NCBI RefSeq assembly: GCF_052113225.1
Contig: NZ_JBFRCT010000002.1
Coordinates: 310,001 to 374,000, forward strand
Length of the DNA: 64,000 bases
From: Pristimantibacillus sp052113225
Lineage (GTDB): Bacteria > Bacillota > Bacilli > Paenibacillales > Paenibacillaceae
Direction of reading: 5' to 3'
The notes beneath the pieces are model-generated. The model searched no databases, was not told where the DNA came from, and saw only the letters and a list, made by a program, of their open reading frames with translations. Positions 17,143 through 26,385 of this stretch are shown here, piece after piece (the first letter of the stretch is position 1; each line of letters starts with the position of its first letter). The position numbers and the translations under genes were made by a program.

Positions 17143-17242
17143 ATTATTTTATAGCGGTATTTGGAAAAAAATCCACACTCCGTGAGTGATCTACATAAAC
17201 AACCACGTAGTAATCAGTAGAACAACGCCGGAGGTTCATGCA

Positions 17243-17830
17243 ATGAATAATGAAGAGCATCAATGGGTTAAAAGATTCAAAAGCCGCGACAAACACGCCT
17301 TAGAAGAAGCAATAGATCTTTTTGGACCGAGCGTTCAAGCTCTCGTTAGACGCGTGTTATCTGGCGCAGGCAGCGTCGAGGATGTTGAAGAATGTGTGAG
17401 TGACGCTTTTCTGGCTGCCTGGCATAATATTGACAGCTATGAGGAAAGCCGCGCTTCGTTCCGCACATGGCTGCTTGTCCTTTCCAAATACAAAGCATTG
17501 GATCTTCGACGCAAACTTCTGCGTCCAGGTACTGAAGTGACGAGGCTCCGTGATGTGGAATCCTTACACAGTCCCAATCCCACTGAACAAAATGTACTTT
17601 CCCGTGAATCAACCCGGGAGCTTATCGACTTTGTTCGAAGGATGAGTGAGCCAGACCGCAGTTTGTTTTGGAGAAGGTATTTTTATTATGAGAACCTGGA
17701 TGAACTTACAGCAATGTTCGGCCTTACTAAGAAAGCTATAGAAAGCAGGCTCTATCGGTGTCGCATTGCACTCGAGAAGGCATTAGGGCTGAAGGATGCT
17801 GAAGAGAGGGGGATAAATCATGAAAGATGA
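17243..17830 (+). CDS. ECF-type RNA polymerase sigma factor
   Basis: 195 residues with sigma regions 2 and 4 only. Region 2: VEDVEECVSDAFLAAWHNIDSYEES and FRTWLLVLSKYKALDLRRK. Region 4: DRSLFWRRYFYYENLDELTAMFGLTKKAIESRLYRCRIAL, with its helix-turn-helix. I choose ATG 17243 behind GGAGG; the upstream in-frame extension from 17186 lacks support. Its stop overlaps the start of a membrane protein with a DUF4179-like architecture, a usual anti-sigma partner, so the pair is probably a surface-stress switch. The upstream A-rich stretch at 17165-17185 may hold an autoregulated promoter. Confidence 0.92.
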   Translation: MNNEEHQWVKRFKSRDKHALEEAIDLFGPSVQALVRRVLSGAGSVEDVEECVSDAFLAAWHNIDSYEESRASFRTWLLVLSKYKALDLRRKLLRPGTEVTRLRDVESLHSPNPTEQNVLSRESTRELIDFVRRMSEPDRSLFWRRYFYYENLDELTAMFGLTKKAIESRLYRCRIALEKALGLKDAEERGINHER

Positions 17831-19190
17831 GGAAAAAGCCATATATGAGTTGATAGACCAACACGACGAGGATCAAGCAGAATTGGATCTGCTTGAATCA
17901 TTTGAGGCATCCTCTCAGCCTATAACTGAAGGTGATATTGCCTCAATCAACCGAATTAAGGCTCGTACGCTCTCAAGGATCCAATCTGAGGAGATTAATC
18001 TGCACCCTACTACTACAGCCAGCTTTCCCCAATTCCGATACCGGCAGATTGCTGTGGTTGCGGCTATTTTTGCTATTCTGTTTGCTGCGGTTGGGGCTAC
18101 TCCTTCCGTGCAGGCTGGACTCAAGAAGGTGCTTCAATATCTCCCTGGTATTGGGGTTGTTCAGGAGGGAGATCCTGAGCAACTGACTTACGTGCTGGAG
18201 AAGCCTTATGTGCAGTCAATTGATGCAGGAAAGTTGACGATAGACGGCATCGTTTTAGAATCGAATGGCGCAACGATTACACTACGCGGCGTACAGATAC
18301 CTGAAGTGAAGGAATTCGAAGCTGAGATTAATGATCGAACCTATAAATTTAAAGCATCTTTACTATCCTCTGCCGGAGACTGGTACGGTACTTACAACCC
18401 GGAGAGAGGTACGGAAGTGTCTGTTTCGGATACGATCACTTTATACATTAACGGTACAACTATTGGTCCTTTGAAGCTGGTCCAACCTAGATCGGCCGAT
18501 GATCTTGAACATCTTGGCTCAACCGATGTACATGAGGGTGTAAGCGTGACAGCATTCCCAACAAGGCTAGATGACGGAATCGTCCGTGTTCAAATGATCT
18601 CTAAACTCCCTGAGTCAAGCCATGCTGTTAATTCCTATGGGGTATCCCCAATTCTCAAGGATAGCGGCTTGTATGTCGAGGATGGTGATGGTAAGAAAGC
18701 AGAACTTGTTAAGTCAGAGGCACAATCGTATTCATCTGATTTTCAATTTTATGAGCTCAAAGACGGAGTGTCACCATATACGGTTGTTATTCCCAATATT
18801 GAAGTATCGGACAGGGAAGTGTTCTCAAAAGAAGTCTCAATCCCTCTCCCCGAAGTTGGCAAGAAACAGATCATTGACGTTCCAGCAGAAGTTAGCAGCT
18901 TCCCAGTCCGATTTACTCATATTAGACGTACTACTGAAACAACCGTGGAACTCGATGTGGATGTACAATTTGATCCGTTGAAGCCTAGCGCATTGCTATA
19001 TTTTATGATTCGATACCCAGGTTCAGATTATAATGATTCTTTTAGTTGGGAGCATGACAAAAAGAACTCTGCCTTAATGAAGACGATCCACCTCGAAACA
19101 GAGCCTGATCAAACAGTACTTCGTTTTTCGCTGGCAGAACCACATTTCTTAATCAAAGGACCTTGGAGGTTACCACTCGATATGGAATAA
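17820..19190 (+). CDS. Membrane anti-sigma factor-like protein (DUF4179 type)
   Basis: 456 residues. An acidic cytoplasmic N-terminal region of about 75 residues, one membrane helix at about 77-95 (IAVVAAIFAILFAAVGA), and a large extracellular region of beta-rich domains (IDGIVLESNGATITLRGVQIPE, SVTAFPTRLDDGIVRVQMISKL). This matches the DUF4179/DUF5643 layout seen next to sigma-Y or ECF factors in Paenibacillus. It overlaps the sigma gene by 11 nt and probably holds it at the membrane until signalled. The function is inferred from neighbourhood and topology. Confidence 0.85.
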   Translation: MKDEEKAIYELIDQHDEDQAELDLLESFEASSQPITEGDIASINRIKARTLSRIQSEEINLHPTTTASFPQFRYRQIAVVAAIFAILFAAVGATPSVQAGLKKVLQYLPGIGVVQEGDPEQLTYVLEKPYVQSIDAGKLTIDGIVLESNGATITLRGVQIPEVKEFEAEINDRTYKFKASLLSSAGDWYGTYNPERGTEVSVSDTITLYINGTTIGPLKLVQPRSADDLEHLGSTDVHEGVSVTAFPTRLDDGIVRVQMISKLPESSHAVNSYGVSPILKDSGLYVEDGDGKKAELVKSEAQSYSSDFQFYELKDGVSPYTVVIPNIEVSDREVFSKEVSIPLPEVGKKQIIDVPAEVSSFPVRFTHIRRTTETTVELDVDVQFDPLKPSALLYFMIRYPGSDYNDSFSWEHDKKNSALMKTIHLETEPDQTVLRFSLAEPHFLIKGPWRLPLDME

Positions 19191-19201
19191 GCAGTACCGA
19201 A

Positions 19202-19249
19202 GGGGCTGCCCCATAAGTCATTACAATGACTATGGGGCAGCCTCTTTTT
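19202..19249 (+). terminator. Terminator of the sigma/anti-sigma operon
   Basis: An 18-bp stem (19204-19222 with 19225-19242, one bulge) and U5. Its left arm can also pair with 19525-19542 on the far side of hairpin element copy B (two C-A mismatches on this strand, G-U pairs on the other), so it doubles as the left end of an 18-bp inverted repeat. Confidence 0.85.
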
Positions 19250-19326
19250 AATTCATTCCTACCATCCCTATTCGAAACGAATAGGCTATATTTTTAGGAA
19301 TGGGTCTGCCCTGTGAGGGAGACGAG

Positions 19327-19496
19327 GTGCGGAGTAAAAGGTTTGAGCTGGAGAAGCGAAAGTGTATGCTTCCGATGTAGCTTTCTTTCAGAAAGCTTAT
19401 AGTTCGCTTTGTTCCCGGATTTAAACCGCTACGCGAGTTGTAATCAAGAAATCCGGGAACAACAGCGATCGGAGGCCCAAACCTTTTACGCAGCAC
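19327..19496 (+). repeat. Long hairpin element, family 1, copy B (expanded)
   Basis: The basal stem GTAAAAGGTTTG/CAAACCTTTTAC differs wholly in sequence from copies A and C yet pairs perfectly. The conserved loop strands CTGGAGAAGCGAAAG...TGC, CTTTG and CAACAGCGATCGGAGG remain. About 40 nt, including a small hairpin (AGCTTTC/GAAAGCT), are inserted before CTTTG, and the inner stem is TTCCCGGATTT/AAATCCGGGAA. The rest of the 565-nt gap holds a terminator, a CCTATTCG/CGAATAGG hairpin (19268-19286) and cre-like sites. Confidence 0.8.
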
Positions 19497-19705
19497 TTTA
19501 GACTCTCCCTACCAAAGAGACCATGACTTATGAGACAGCCTCTTCGTTGAATTGCTTTCATTTCTACACCAATCGTAAGATCGTCTACCCCTGACTCGCT
19601 CAGAACTGAGCAAATCTTATTTTTGTACTCTTAAGTTGAGCGTTTTATCGGTTTGGCTGATGAAGCAAACACGGTAAAGTGTGTATTAAGAAAGCACTTA
19701 CATTC

Positions 19706-19721
19706 TTGTAAAAGCGCTTTC
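19706..19721 (+). promoter_or_regulatory. cre-like catabolite control site
   Basis: TGTAAAAGCGCTTTCC has the palindromic AAAGCGCTTT core of a CcpA operator. A weaker cre-like sequence, AGAAAGCACTTACA, lies just upstream (19689-19702). They sit about 40-65 nt before the first sugar-binding protein gene, consistent with glucose repression of the importer. Confidence 0.6.
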
Positions 19722-19756
19722 CCAACCATGGTTAAGATGAGAGGGGTAGTCGAAAC

Positions 19757-21073
19757 ATGTTAGCAAAAAAGAAAGCTGGAATGATGCTGACCGCAGGAAT
19801 GGCGCTGACTTTGGCTCTGTCCGGATGTTCGTCGAACAATAACGGAGGCACTGGCGAAGCTGCGAATAACAAAGCAAATGAGCAGACTTCAGGCAGCAAG
19901 AGCGGCAAAGCTGTAGAAATTACGTTCTGGAATATGTTCGGTGGCGGGGAAGGCGATTTCGTAGATCAAATTATTAAAGGATTTAACGACTCCCAGCAAG
20001 AGGTCGTGGTGAAGCAGCTGCGGCTGGAATCAAATGAATATTACGCGAAGCTTGGCACTGCTCTTTCCTCTTCCAAAGGGCCGGATGTAGCTGTAGCCCA
20101 CGTTGACCGGATTTCTCCATTCGTGAAAGCGAAGCAGCTTGTTCCGATCGATGAGCTTGCGACTAAGGTTGGCTTCGATCTTGGCCAGATCAGTTCATCG
20201 AATATGGAAAGCGTATCGTATGACGGCAAACCGTATGCTGTACCGCTGGACACCCATTTCCACATGTTTTATTACAATAAGGACATTCTCAAAAAGGCTA
20301 ATCTTCTAAATGCGGATGAGACTCCTAAATTTGACACGATGAGCCCGGAAGGATACCTGAATACACTGGCACAAATTAAAACAGCTGTTCCGGATGTGCA
20401 GGCAATGGCCGTTAATACACCCTATTTCCAAGAGCCGTTCCTGAATATGTATTATGAGGCTGGCGGCGATATCCTGTCTGCGGATATGACGAAAGCAGCT
20501 ATTAACAACGATAAAGCACTCAGTGTCTTGAAGTTCTATGATGAAATCTACTCGAAACAATATGCGGACATCAACGATAAGAATCCTTGGGATACGTTCA
20601 GCAATGGCAAAGCCGCATTTTGGTTTGGTGGTGTATGGGAAGCAGGCGTGCTGCTAGGTGATGCTTCGAAGCATATCGGTGCAATGCCGTTGCCTGCAAT
20701 CTTTGGCAGCCAAACCCATTGGGGAAGCTCGCACACCCTTGTTATTCCTTCATATGTCTCGGCTGAGAAGCAAGAAGCAGCTGCTAAGTTTATGAAGTAC
20801 TTCTCTGAAGTAGGCGGTCAGACTTGGGGGAAAGCAGGGCATGTTCCTGCGAATAGTAATGTAACCAATAGTGACGAGTATAACAAGCTGCCATATCGTT
20901 CGTTCTTTATTGAAGCACAGAAGACTGTGAAATTCGCACCACAAACCGATAATTATACAACGATTATTACGACGATTTCCGAAGTGCTGCAGAACGTTAT
21001 TTTCCATAATGAATCGCCTGAAGATGGCCTGAAGGACATGGAGAAGCAAATCAACGAGATTTTGGCTAACTAA
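19757..21073 (+). CDS. Sugar ABC importer substrate-binding lipoprotein (locus 1, first)
   Basis: 438 residues, family 1 solute-binding protein. The lipobox is LALSGC with Cys at residue 24, followed by an N/G/S-rich linker. Typical family segments include ITFWNMFGGGEGDFVDQIIKGFN and GKAAFWFGGVWEAG near the end of the second lobe. It captures an oligosaccharide outside the membrane for the two permeases encoded next. cre-like sites lie upstream. A paralogue with the same conserved blocks is the last gene of the locus (26386-27672). Confidence 0.93.
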   Translation: MLAKKKAGMMLTAGMALTLALSGCSSNNNGGTGEAANNKANEQTSGSKSGKAVEITFWNMFGGGEGDFVDQIIKGFNDSQQEVVVKQLRLESNEYYAKLGTALSSSKGPDVAVAHVDRISPFVKAKQLVPIDELATKVGFDLGQISSSNMESVSYDGKPYAVPLDTHFHMFYYNKDILKKANLLNADETPKFDTMSPEGYLNTLAQIKTAVPDVQAMAVNTPYFQEPFLNMYYEAGGDILSADMTKAAINNDKALSVLKFYDEIYSKQYADINDKNPWDTFSNGKAAFWFGGVWEAGVLLGDASKHIGAMPLPAIFGSQTHWGSSHTLVIPSYVSAEKQEAAAKFMKYFSEVGGQTWGKAGHVPANSNVTNSDEYNKLPYRSFFIEAQKTVKFAPQTDNYTTIITTISEVLQNVIFHNESPEDGLKDMEKQINEILAN

Positions 21074-21163
21074 CAGGCTCGCTAAGGAGAGCAAGGGCAG
21101 TGGGGGTTAAAATCTCTGCTGCCTCGGCTCCCCCTAATGAATGAACAGCAAGGAGATCGTAAT

Positions 21164-22078
21164 ATGGAGATGAAACCGATAGAGCTGCGTAAGAAAAAAA
21201 TAGGAATTCAAGCGATAGCCGAACTGAAGGCTATTGTGTATATAGTGCCGTTTTTGATCCCGTTTATCATTTTCTATTTGTGGCCTGTTCTTCGAGGCGG
21301 CTGGATTAGTCTGCATGTGTGGAATATTCAAGGGATNCAGCGGTATGTGGCGTTAGACAATTATAAGCGGATCTTTGAAAACAGCGATTTTTACAAGTAT
21401 TTATGGAACTCATTTTATTTTGTACTCATCTGTGCTCCAACGGTTATCGTATTAGGCCTGATTTTAGCGCTAATTATTAATCAACGGATTTGGATGAGGA
21501 CGCTTATTCGTTCCGTCTATTTTCTGCCGTATGTCATGTCGGTATCGGTTATGAGCTTTATTTGGCTGAAACTGTTTGACCCGAAGAATGGACCGGTAAA
21601 TGCTTTATTAGGACTGCTTGGATTGCCTCAGGATATTAATTGGCTGACCGATCACCGATTCGTATGGTGGGCCATTACCATTGCGACAGACTGGTGGACA
21701 GTAGGCTTCGTCATGGTCCTCTTTCTAGCGGGACTTCAGGAAATTCCTCAGGATCATTATGAAGCAGCTACGATTGATGGAGCGGGAGCTTGGAGCAAGT
21801 TCTGGTATATTACCTTGCCGGGATTGTCGCGAGTGATGAAAATCCAGGTTTTCTATCAAGTGATCAGCTGTTTGAAATTATTTGGTCAAGTTCAAATCAT
21901 GACCGGCGGTGGTCCGGGTGATTCCACCAATACAATGATTCGTTATATTTATGTGACGGGCTTTAAGAAGGATATGTTTGGTCTTGCTTCGGCTCAGTCA
22001 ATCGTATTTTGCATCATCATGCTTCTCATTGCGGTCATTCAATTTAAACTAACGGATCGAAAGAATGGAGGGGAATAA
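21164..22078 (+). CDS. Sugar ABC importer permease 1 (locus 1)
   Basis: 304 residues, six predicted membrane helices (MalF type). The EAA loop that docks the ATPase reads EAATIDGAGAWSKFWYITLPGL. I choose ATG 21164, six nt after AAGGAGATC; the longer frame from 21137 has no ribosome site. One base (21337) is undetermined, leaving residue 58 unknown. It is followed after 1 nt by the second permease. No ATPase gene is in the locus, so a shared MsmX-type ATPase is likely. Confidence 0.92.
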   Translation: MEMKPIELRKKKIGIQAIAELKAIVYIVPFLIPFIIFYLWPVLRGGWISLHVWNIQGXQRYVALDNYKRIFENSDFYKYLWNSFYFVLICAPTVIVLGLILALIINQRIWMRTLIRSVYFLPYVMSVSVMSFIWLKLFDPKNGPVNALLGLLGLPQDINWLTDHRFVWWAITIATDWWTVGFVMVLFLAGLQEIPQDHYEAATIDGAGAWSKFWYITLPGLSRVMKIQVFYQVISCLKLFGQVQIMTGGGPGDSTNTMIRYIYVTGFKKDMFGLASAQSIVFCIIMLLIAVIQFKLTDRKNGGE

Positions 22079-22079
22079 C

Positions 22080-22892
22080 ATGAACAAGTGGGCTGTTAAC
22101 ATCATTGCAATCGTACTGGCGATTCTATTCATATTCCCTCTCATCTGGATGCTGCTAGTCTCCTTGAAGCCGGACGGAACGAATGTGTATACGATGGCAG
22201 ACTGGGTTCATTTTACCGATTTGACGTTAAGCAATTATAAGAAGGTTATTACGGGTTCCGAGATCCTAAGATGGACCTGGAACAGTGCTGTTATTGGTGT
22301 CATTACAACTCTGCTATCGATATTTCTCAGCTCTCTGGCGGCTTATTCGTTCTCCAAGCTGCCGTTTAAAAGTAAAGGTATCTTATTTATTGTTATTACT
22401 TCAGGTCTCCTTATTCCAACGGAAGCTATCCTGATTCCGCTTTATGAAACAACGCTGCATCTGAATCTGATTGACAGCAAGTGGGCAATTATCCTGCCTG
22501 GCATAACCAATCCAATCGGCATCCTGCTGCTCAAGCAGTTTATGGATGGTGTTCCGAAGGATTATATTGAAGCTGCACAAATTGATGGAAGCGGGAATTT
22601 TCGAATCTGGTGGAATATTTGCTTGCCGCTCACGAAATCAGCGATGGTCTCGGTGGGAATATTCTTTCTTATTTTATCGTGGAATAATTTCCTATGGCCA
22701 TATCTCTCTATTACATCGGAAGAAAATATGATATTATCGGCAGGACTGCCTACCTTTTTATCGAATAATATTATGTCTTTAAATATGATCATGACAGCGA
22801 GCGGCATTGCGGCGATTCCAACGATTGTCGTTTTCGCACTCCTTCAGCGGCACATCGTTCAAGGTGTGGCGATGTCTGGAGTGAAAGGCTAA
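22080..22892 (+). CDS. Sugar ABC importer permease 2 (locus 1)
   Basis: 270 residues, six membrane helices (MalG type), with EAA loop EAAQIDGSGNFRIWWNICLPL and the usual C-terminal VQGVAMSGVKG. GGAGGGG lies six nt before the ATG at 22080, so the in-frame ATG at 22065 is not favoured. It pairs with the preceding permease. Confidence 0.92.
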   Translation: MNKWAVNIIAIVLAILFIFPLIWMLLVSLKPDGTNVYTMADWVHFTDLTLSNYKKVITGSEILRWTWNSAVIGVITTLLSIFLSSLAAYSFSKLPFKSKGILFIVITSGLLIPTEAILIPLYETTLHLNLIDSKWAIILPGITNPIGILLLKQFMDGVPKDYIEAAQIDGSGNFRIWWNICLPLTKSAMVSVGIFFLILSWNNFLWPYLSITSEENMILSAGLPTFLSNNIMSLNMIMTASGIAAIPTIVVFALLQRHIVQGVAMSGVKG

Positions 22893-22950
22893 TGACAATG
22901 AAGTCGCTGGCAAGAGTGAACCGCGTGTCCTGCAGGAGCAACGAGGAATA

Positions 22951-24771
22951 ATGATAAAAAAGTTCGGCTGGGCGTTGCCCTCGATGAATATATGGAAGAG
23001 CAGCATACGCTACAAATGGATGCTGCTCTTATTTCTATTTTCTCTTACACCGTTAATCATAATGGGCACCATCTCCTACTCTCTCTCCAAATCAACCATT
23101 AATGAAAAGGTAACCGAGTATTCGGAGCAGCTGCTGAAGCAGACGGCAGATAATATCGATACTCGTCTTGGCATTTATAAAGATTTGATGATGCAGGTTG
23201 TCAATAACGGAGAGATTGTTCGGATGCTTCGGGACATGGATCGGGAGAGCTCCTCGAATTCCTATGATATCGACAGCTTGTCGCTTACGACGAAGCTTTC
23301 CACCATTATTGCAATTAATCAGGACATTCAATCCATATCGTTTATTTCCAAGGATCATTATATAAAAGGTATTTACCGTTGGAAGAATCGCACGCCAAAA
23401 GACGTAAGCGGTTTCTTGACGACGCTTGAGGATGGAAGCAATTTCAGATGGTTCCCAACTCGCTTTAACACGTATGTAGACAGCTTGAATACGCAGAGTG
23501 TTGATGTATTTTCGCTAGCCAAACAGATTTATAAGTCTTCTGACGACAGTCCGGTGGGCATTATTGCTGTACTGGATATTCGTGGTGAAGTGTTGAGAGA
23601 ATTGGGATCGAGCTCAACGAATAACGATCGGGATATTCAAAATTTCGTCATTGACGGGCAGGGGCAAATCGTCTCTTATGGCGACAATAGCATGATTGGG
23701 AGAAATGTTAGTGAGGTGCTTGGCGAACAAGGCTATAGTCAGATTGTACACTCCGGCCAGGAGGAGTTCCGCTTTCCGCTTAATGAGCATGGGAAGAAGC
23801 TGATTGTTAATTTCAAAAAGCTGCATACCAACGACTGGATCGTTGTTAATGTCATCTCTGAATCAGTTCTATATAAGGATTCTGACCGGCTGCTTCGAAT
23901 GTTCTGGATTATTGCGCTACTATGTATTGTCTTATCCATTGTGACGGCCATATTCCTGGCTAATTCAATTAGTAACCCGATCCTTAAGATGATCCGGCTG
24001 ATGAGGCAGGTCATGTCGGGGGATTTGACCGTTCGATTCCGGGTAAGGAAGCATAGCGACGAATTTGATATATTAGGCAGTAACTTTAATTACATGGTCG
24101 CCAGGATTGATGAGCTGCTGAAGACTGTATACGAAGAGCAGAACCAGAAGAGAAATGCGGAACTGAAGGCGCTGCAGGCGCAGATCAATCCTCATTTTCT
24201 GTATAATACCCTTGATATCATTAAGTGGACGGCACTAATCCAGAAAGCGAATAATGCAGCGGAGATGGTTAGCCTCTTATCACGTCTGCTCCGAATTAGT
24301 TTGGACAAAGAGAAAGAAACGGTAACGGTAGAAGAGGAGATTGAGCATGTACAGTGCTATCTCGGCATTCAGAAGTTCCGTTTTCATTATAATATCGAAA
24401 CCAATGTTTACGTAGAGGACGCGGTCCGCCATTTGCAGACACCTAAGCTGATCCTCCAGCCAATCGTTGAAAATGCCATTTTACATGCTTTTTCCGATTC
24501 CGAGCAGCAGGGGCAAATTGATATTACATGTGTCAGAGGTTCGGATGGAGGCATACGCTTCCAAATTTCCGATAACGGAAAAGGGATGGATCCTGCTTTT
24601 GCAAAGAGTCTTCTCAGGCATCATGAGACGGGCGAAAAGACGGGGGGAATCGGGCTCGCTAACGTTGATGAACGAATTAAGCTGATCAGCGGCAAGGCGT
24701 ATGGCATCGATATTGTAAGCGAGCCGGAATCGGGCACCGTTATTACAATCCGGCTTCCTTACTTGGAATAG
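22951..24771 (+). CDS. YesM-type sensor histidine kinase
   Basis: 606 residues. Membrane helices at about 28-50 and 310-332 flank an extracellular Cache-like sensor of about 260 residues; HAMP follows (NSISNPILKMIRLMRQVMSGDLTV). The His_kinase domain has ALQAQINPHFLYNTLDIIKW with the phospho-acceptor His, then LQPIVENAILHAF, ISDNGKGMD and GGIGLANVDERI. Such kinases sense sugar or binding protein outside the cell and control the adjacent importer. It is 14 nt upstream of its response regulator. Confidence 0.94.
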   Translation: MIKKFGWALPSMNIWKSSIRYKWMLLLFLFSLTPLIIMGTISYSLSKSTINEKVTEYSEQLLKQTADNIDTRLGIYKDLMMQVVNNGEIVRMLRDMDRESSSNSYDIDSLSLTTKLSTIIAINQDIQSISFISKDHYIKGIYRWKNRTPKDVSGFLTTLEDGSNFRWFPTRFNTYVDSLNTQSVDVFSLAKQIYKSSDDSPVGIIAVLDIRGEVLRELGSSSTNNDRDIQNFVIDGQGQIVSYGDNSMIGRNVSEVLGEQGYSQIVHSGQEEFRFPLNEHGKKLIVNFKKLHTNDWIVVNVISESVLYKDSDRLLRMFWIIALLCIVLSIVTAIFLANSISNPILKMIRLMRQVMSGDLTVRFRVRKHSDEFDILGSNFNYMVARIDELLKTVYEEQNQKRNAELKALQAQINPHFLYNTLDIIKWTALIQKANNAAEMVSLLSRLLRISLDKEKETVTVEEEIEHVQCYLGIQKFRFHYNIETNVYVEDAVRHLQTPKLILQPIVENAILHAFSDSEQQGQIDITCVRGSDGGIRFQISDNGKGMDPAFAKSLLRHHETGEKTGGIGLANVDERIKLISGKAYGIDIVSEPESGTVITIRLPYLE

Positions 24772-24785
24772 GAGAGATTCAGCTG

Positions 24786-26357
24786 ATGTACAGGGTACTC
24801 ATTGTGGAAGATGAATTTATCGTACGTTATGGCATTCGTTCTATGGTCGACTGGGAAAAGGCAGGAATAGAAGTGACGGGTGAAGCTGCCAATGGGAAAG
24901 AGGCATTGGAGCTCATTCACCTGAATCCGCCTGATATTCTCATCACGGATATAAAGATGCCAATTATGGACGGCATTCAGCTCATAAAAGAAGTGCGAAA
25001 CAGCGGATACGCGATGAAAATTATTATTTTAAGCAATCTCGAAGAGTTTCAATATGCTCAAAAAGCGATTAGCCATGGTGTATCCGAATATTTGATCAAG
25101 TCGGATATGATGCCGCGGGACTTCGAGAAAGCGCTGATGAATGTGAAGGACTCACTAGATTCGATTGGAGGAAAAGCAACGATCGACGAGCCGGCGCGCA
25201 AGGAAAAGCTGCTGCTGGGGCTGATCGAAGGCAGTTCATATGAAGAGGGAAATCTCGAGGAAGCAGAGCTGGGTGAGCTGCACATGCCTGCTTATCTCCT
25301 GCACATTTTTATTCATTCGACAGACCGTGGATTTATTGAGAAGCAGCATGTCATTCATGAGACGATTGAACACATAGGGGGAGATCGGAAATTTGCCGTC
25401 TTTGCAGATAAGCAAGGGGAAATAAACGTTCTTTTGCCTATACCTAATCGTTCGAATGGTACTGCGGCAGAATCGGATGAACATTGGGCAAAGCAGCTGG
25501 CAAGGAGCATTTTATCCAATTTGGCGGATGGTTATGGGCTGGACTGTACGATTGGATTAAGCGGCAGAGCTAATCAATGGACGGAATTAAGTAAGGCCTA
25601 TAACCAGGCTTCGGCTTCCGCCAGACAAAGATTGTTTTTAGGGATTGGACAAGTCATTGCCTATTCGGAGCTTACCACTGCAGAAGAGGAGAGCGGCACA
25701 CCAATCAAGGTGAGTCAGTCGTATATTCATACTCTTCTCTATGGGCTGCAAACGAAAGAGCTGAATGAATATGTGGGCAGCCTGTTTGATCAGCTGGGCA
25801 AACGGAAGGATCCGGATCTTGTGCAGATCATATCTCTTGAGCTGCTTATGATATTAACTTCCATGTGGCCAGATGTATCCAATGATCAAGATCAAGTGCT
25901 CCATCTGAAAAAGCAATATTTTGATCAACTATCCAAGCTTGAGACGATTAAACAAAGCCGGGAGTGGTTCATCCAGGCATTCGCCGAGCTGCAGGATCAT
26001 ATGATTCGTATCTACAACAGTGATCGGAACAGTATTGTAAAAGCCACGCAGTATATTCAACAGCATTATCAGCAGGAGATATCTTTGCAATCGATTAGTC
26101 AATTTGTTCATTTAAGCAAAAATTATTTTGCGAATTTATTTAAGAAAGAAGTGGGAGAAAGCTTCCTGGAATATGTCACAAGAGTACGTATTGAGAAAGC
26201 AAAGGTACTTCTTGCTGGAGAGATGAAAGCTGCCGAAGTTGGACAGCTGGTTGGAATCCCAGATCCCAAATACTTCTCCAAAGTATTCAAGAAGATAACA
26301 GGAGCAACCCCATCCGAATATAGAAGCTTGGTTAAAGAGGATAAAGAAGTGTTTTGA
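24786..26357 (+). CDS. YesN-type AraC response regulator
   Basis: 523 residues. The receiver domain has the acceptor Asp in DILITDIKMPIMDGI (near residue 55) and LSNLEEFQYAQKAI. A middle region of about 260 residues has no named domain to me. The C-terminal AraC domain has two helix-turn-helix motifs (ISLQSISQFVHLSKNYFANLFKKEVG and AAEVGQLVGIPDPKYFSKVFKKITGATPSEYR). It is the partner of the preceding kinase and is expected to activate the importer genes. Confidence 0.94.
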   Translation: MYRVLIVEDEFIVRYGIRSMVDWEKAGIEVTGEAANGKEALELIHLNPPDILITDIKMPIMDGIQLIKEVRNSGYAMKIIILSNLEEFQYAQKAISHGVSEYLIKSDMMPRDFEKALMNVKDSLDSIGGKATIDEPARKEKLLLGLIEGSSYEEGNLEEAELGELHMPAYLLHIFIHSTDRGFIEKQHVIHETIEHIGGDRKFAVFADKQGEINVLLPIPNRSNGTAAESDEHWAKQLARSILSNLADGYGLDCTIGLSGRANQWTELSKAYNQASASARQRLFLGIGQVIAYSELTTAEEESGTPIKVSQSYIHTLLYGLQTKELNEYVGSLFDQLGKRKDPDLVQIISLELLMILTSMWPDVSNDQDQVLHLKKQYFDQLSKLETIKQSREWFIQAFAELQDHMIRIYNSDRNSIVKATQYIQQHYQQEISLQSISQFVHLSKNYFANLFKKEVGESFLEYVTRVRIEKAKVLLAGEMKAAEVGQLVGIPDPKYFSKVFKKITGATPSEYRSLVKEDKEVF

Positions 26358-26385
26358 AAAAATACGGATTCCTGAAGGTGAAAGT

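Noticed and set aside
19204..19542. Full insertion sequence
   Set aside because: No transposase reading frame and no clear target duplication; I treat it as possible miniature element only.
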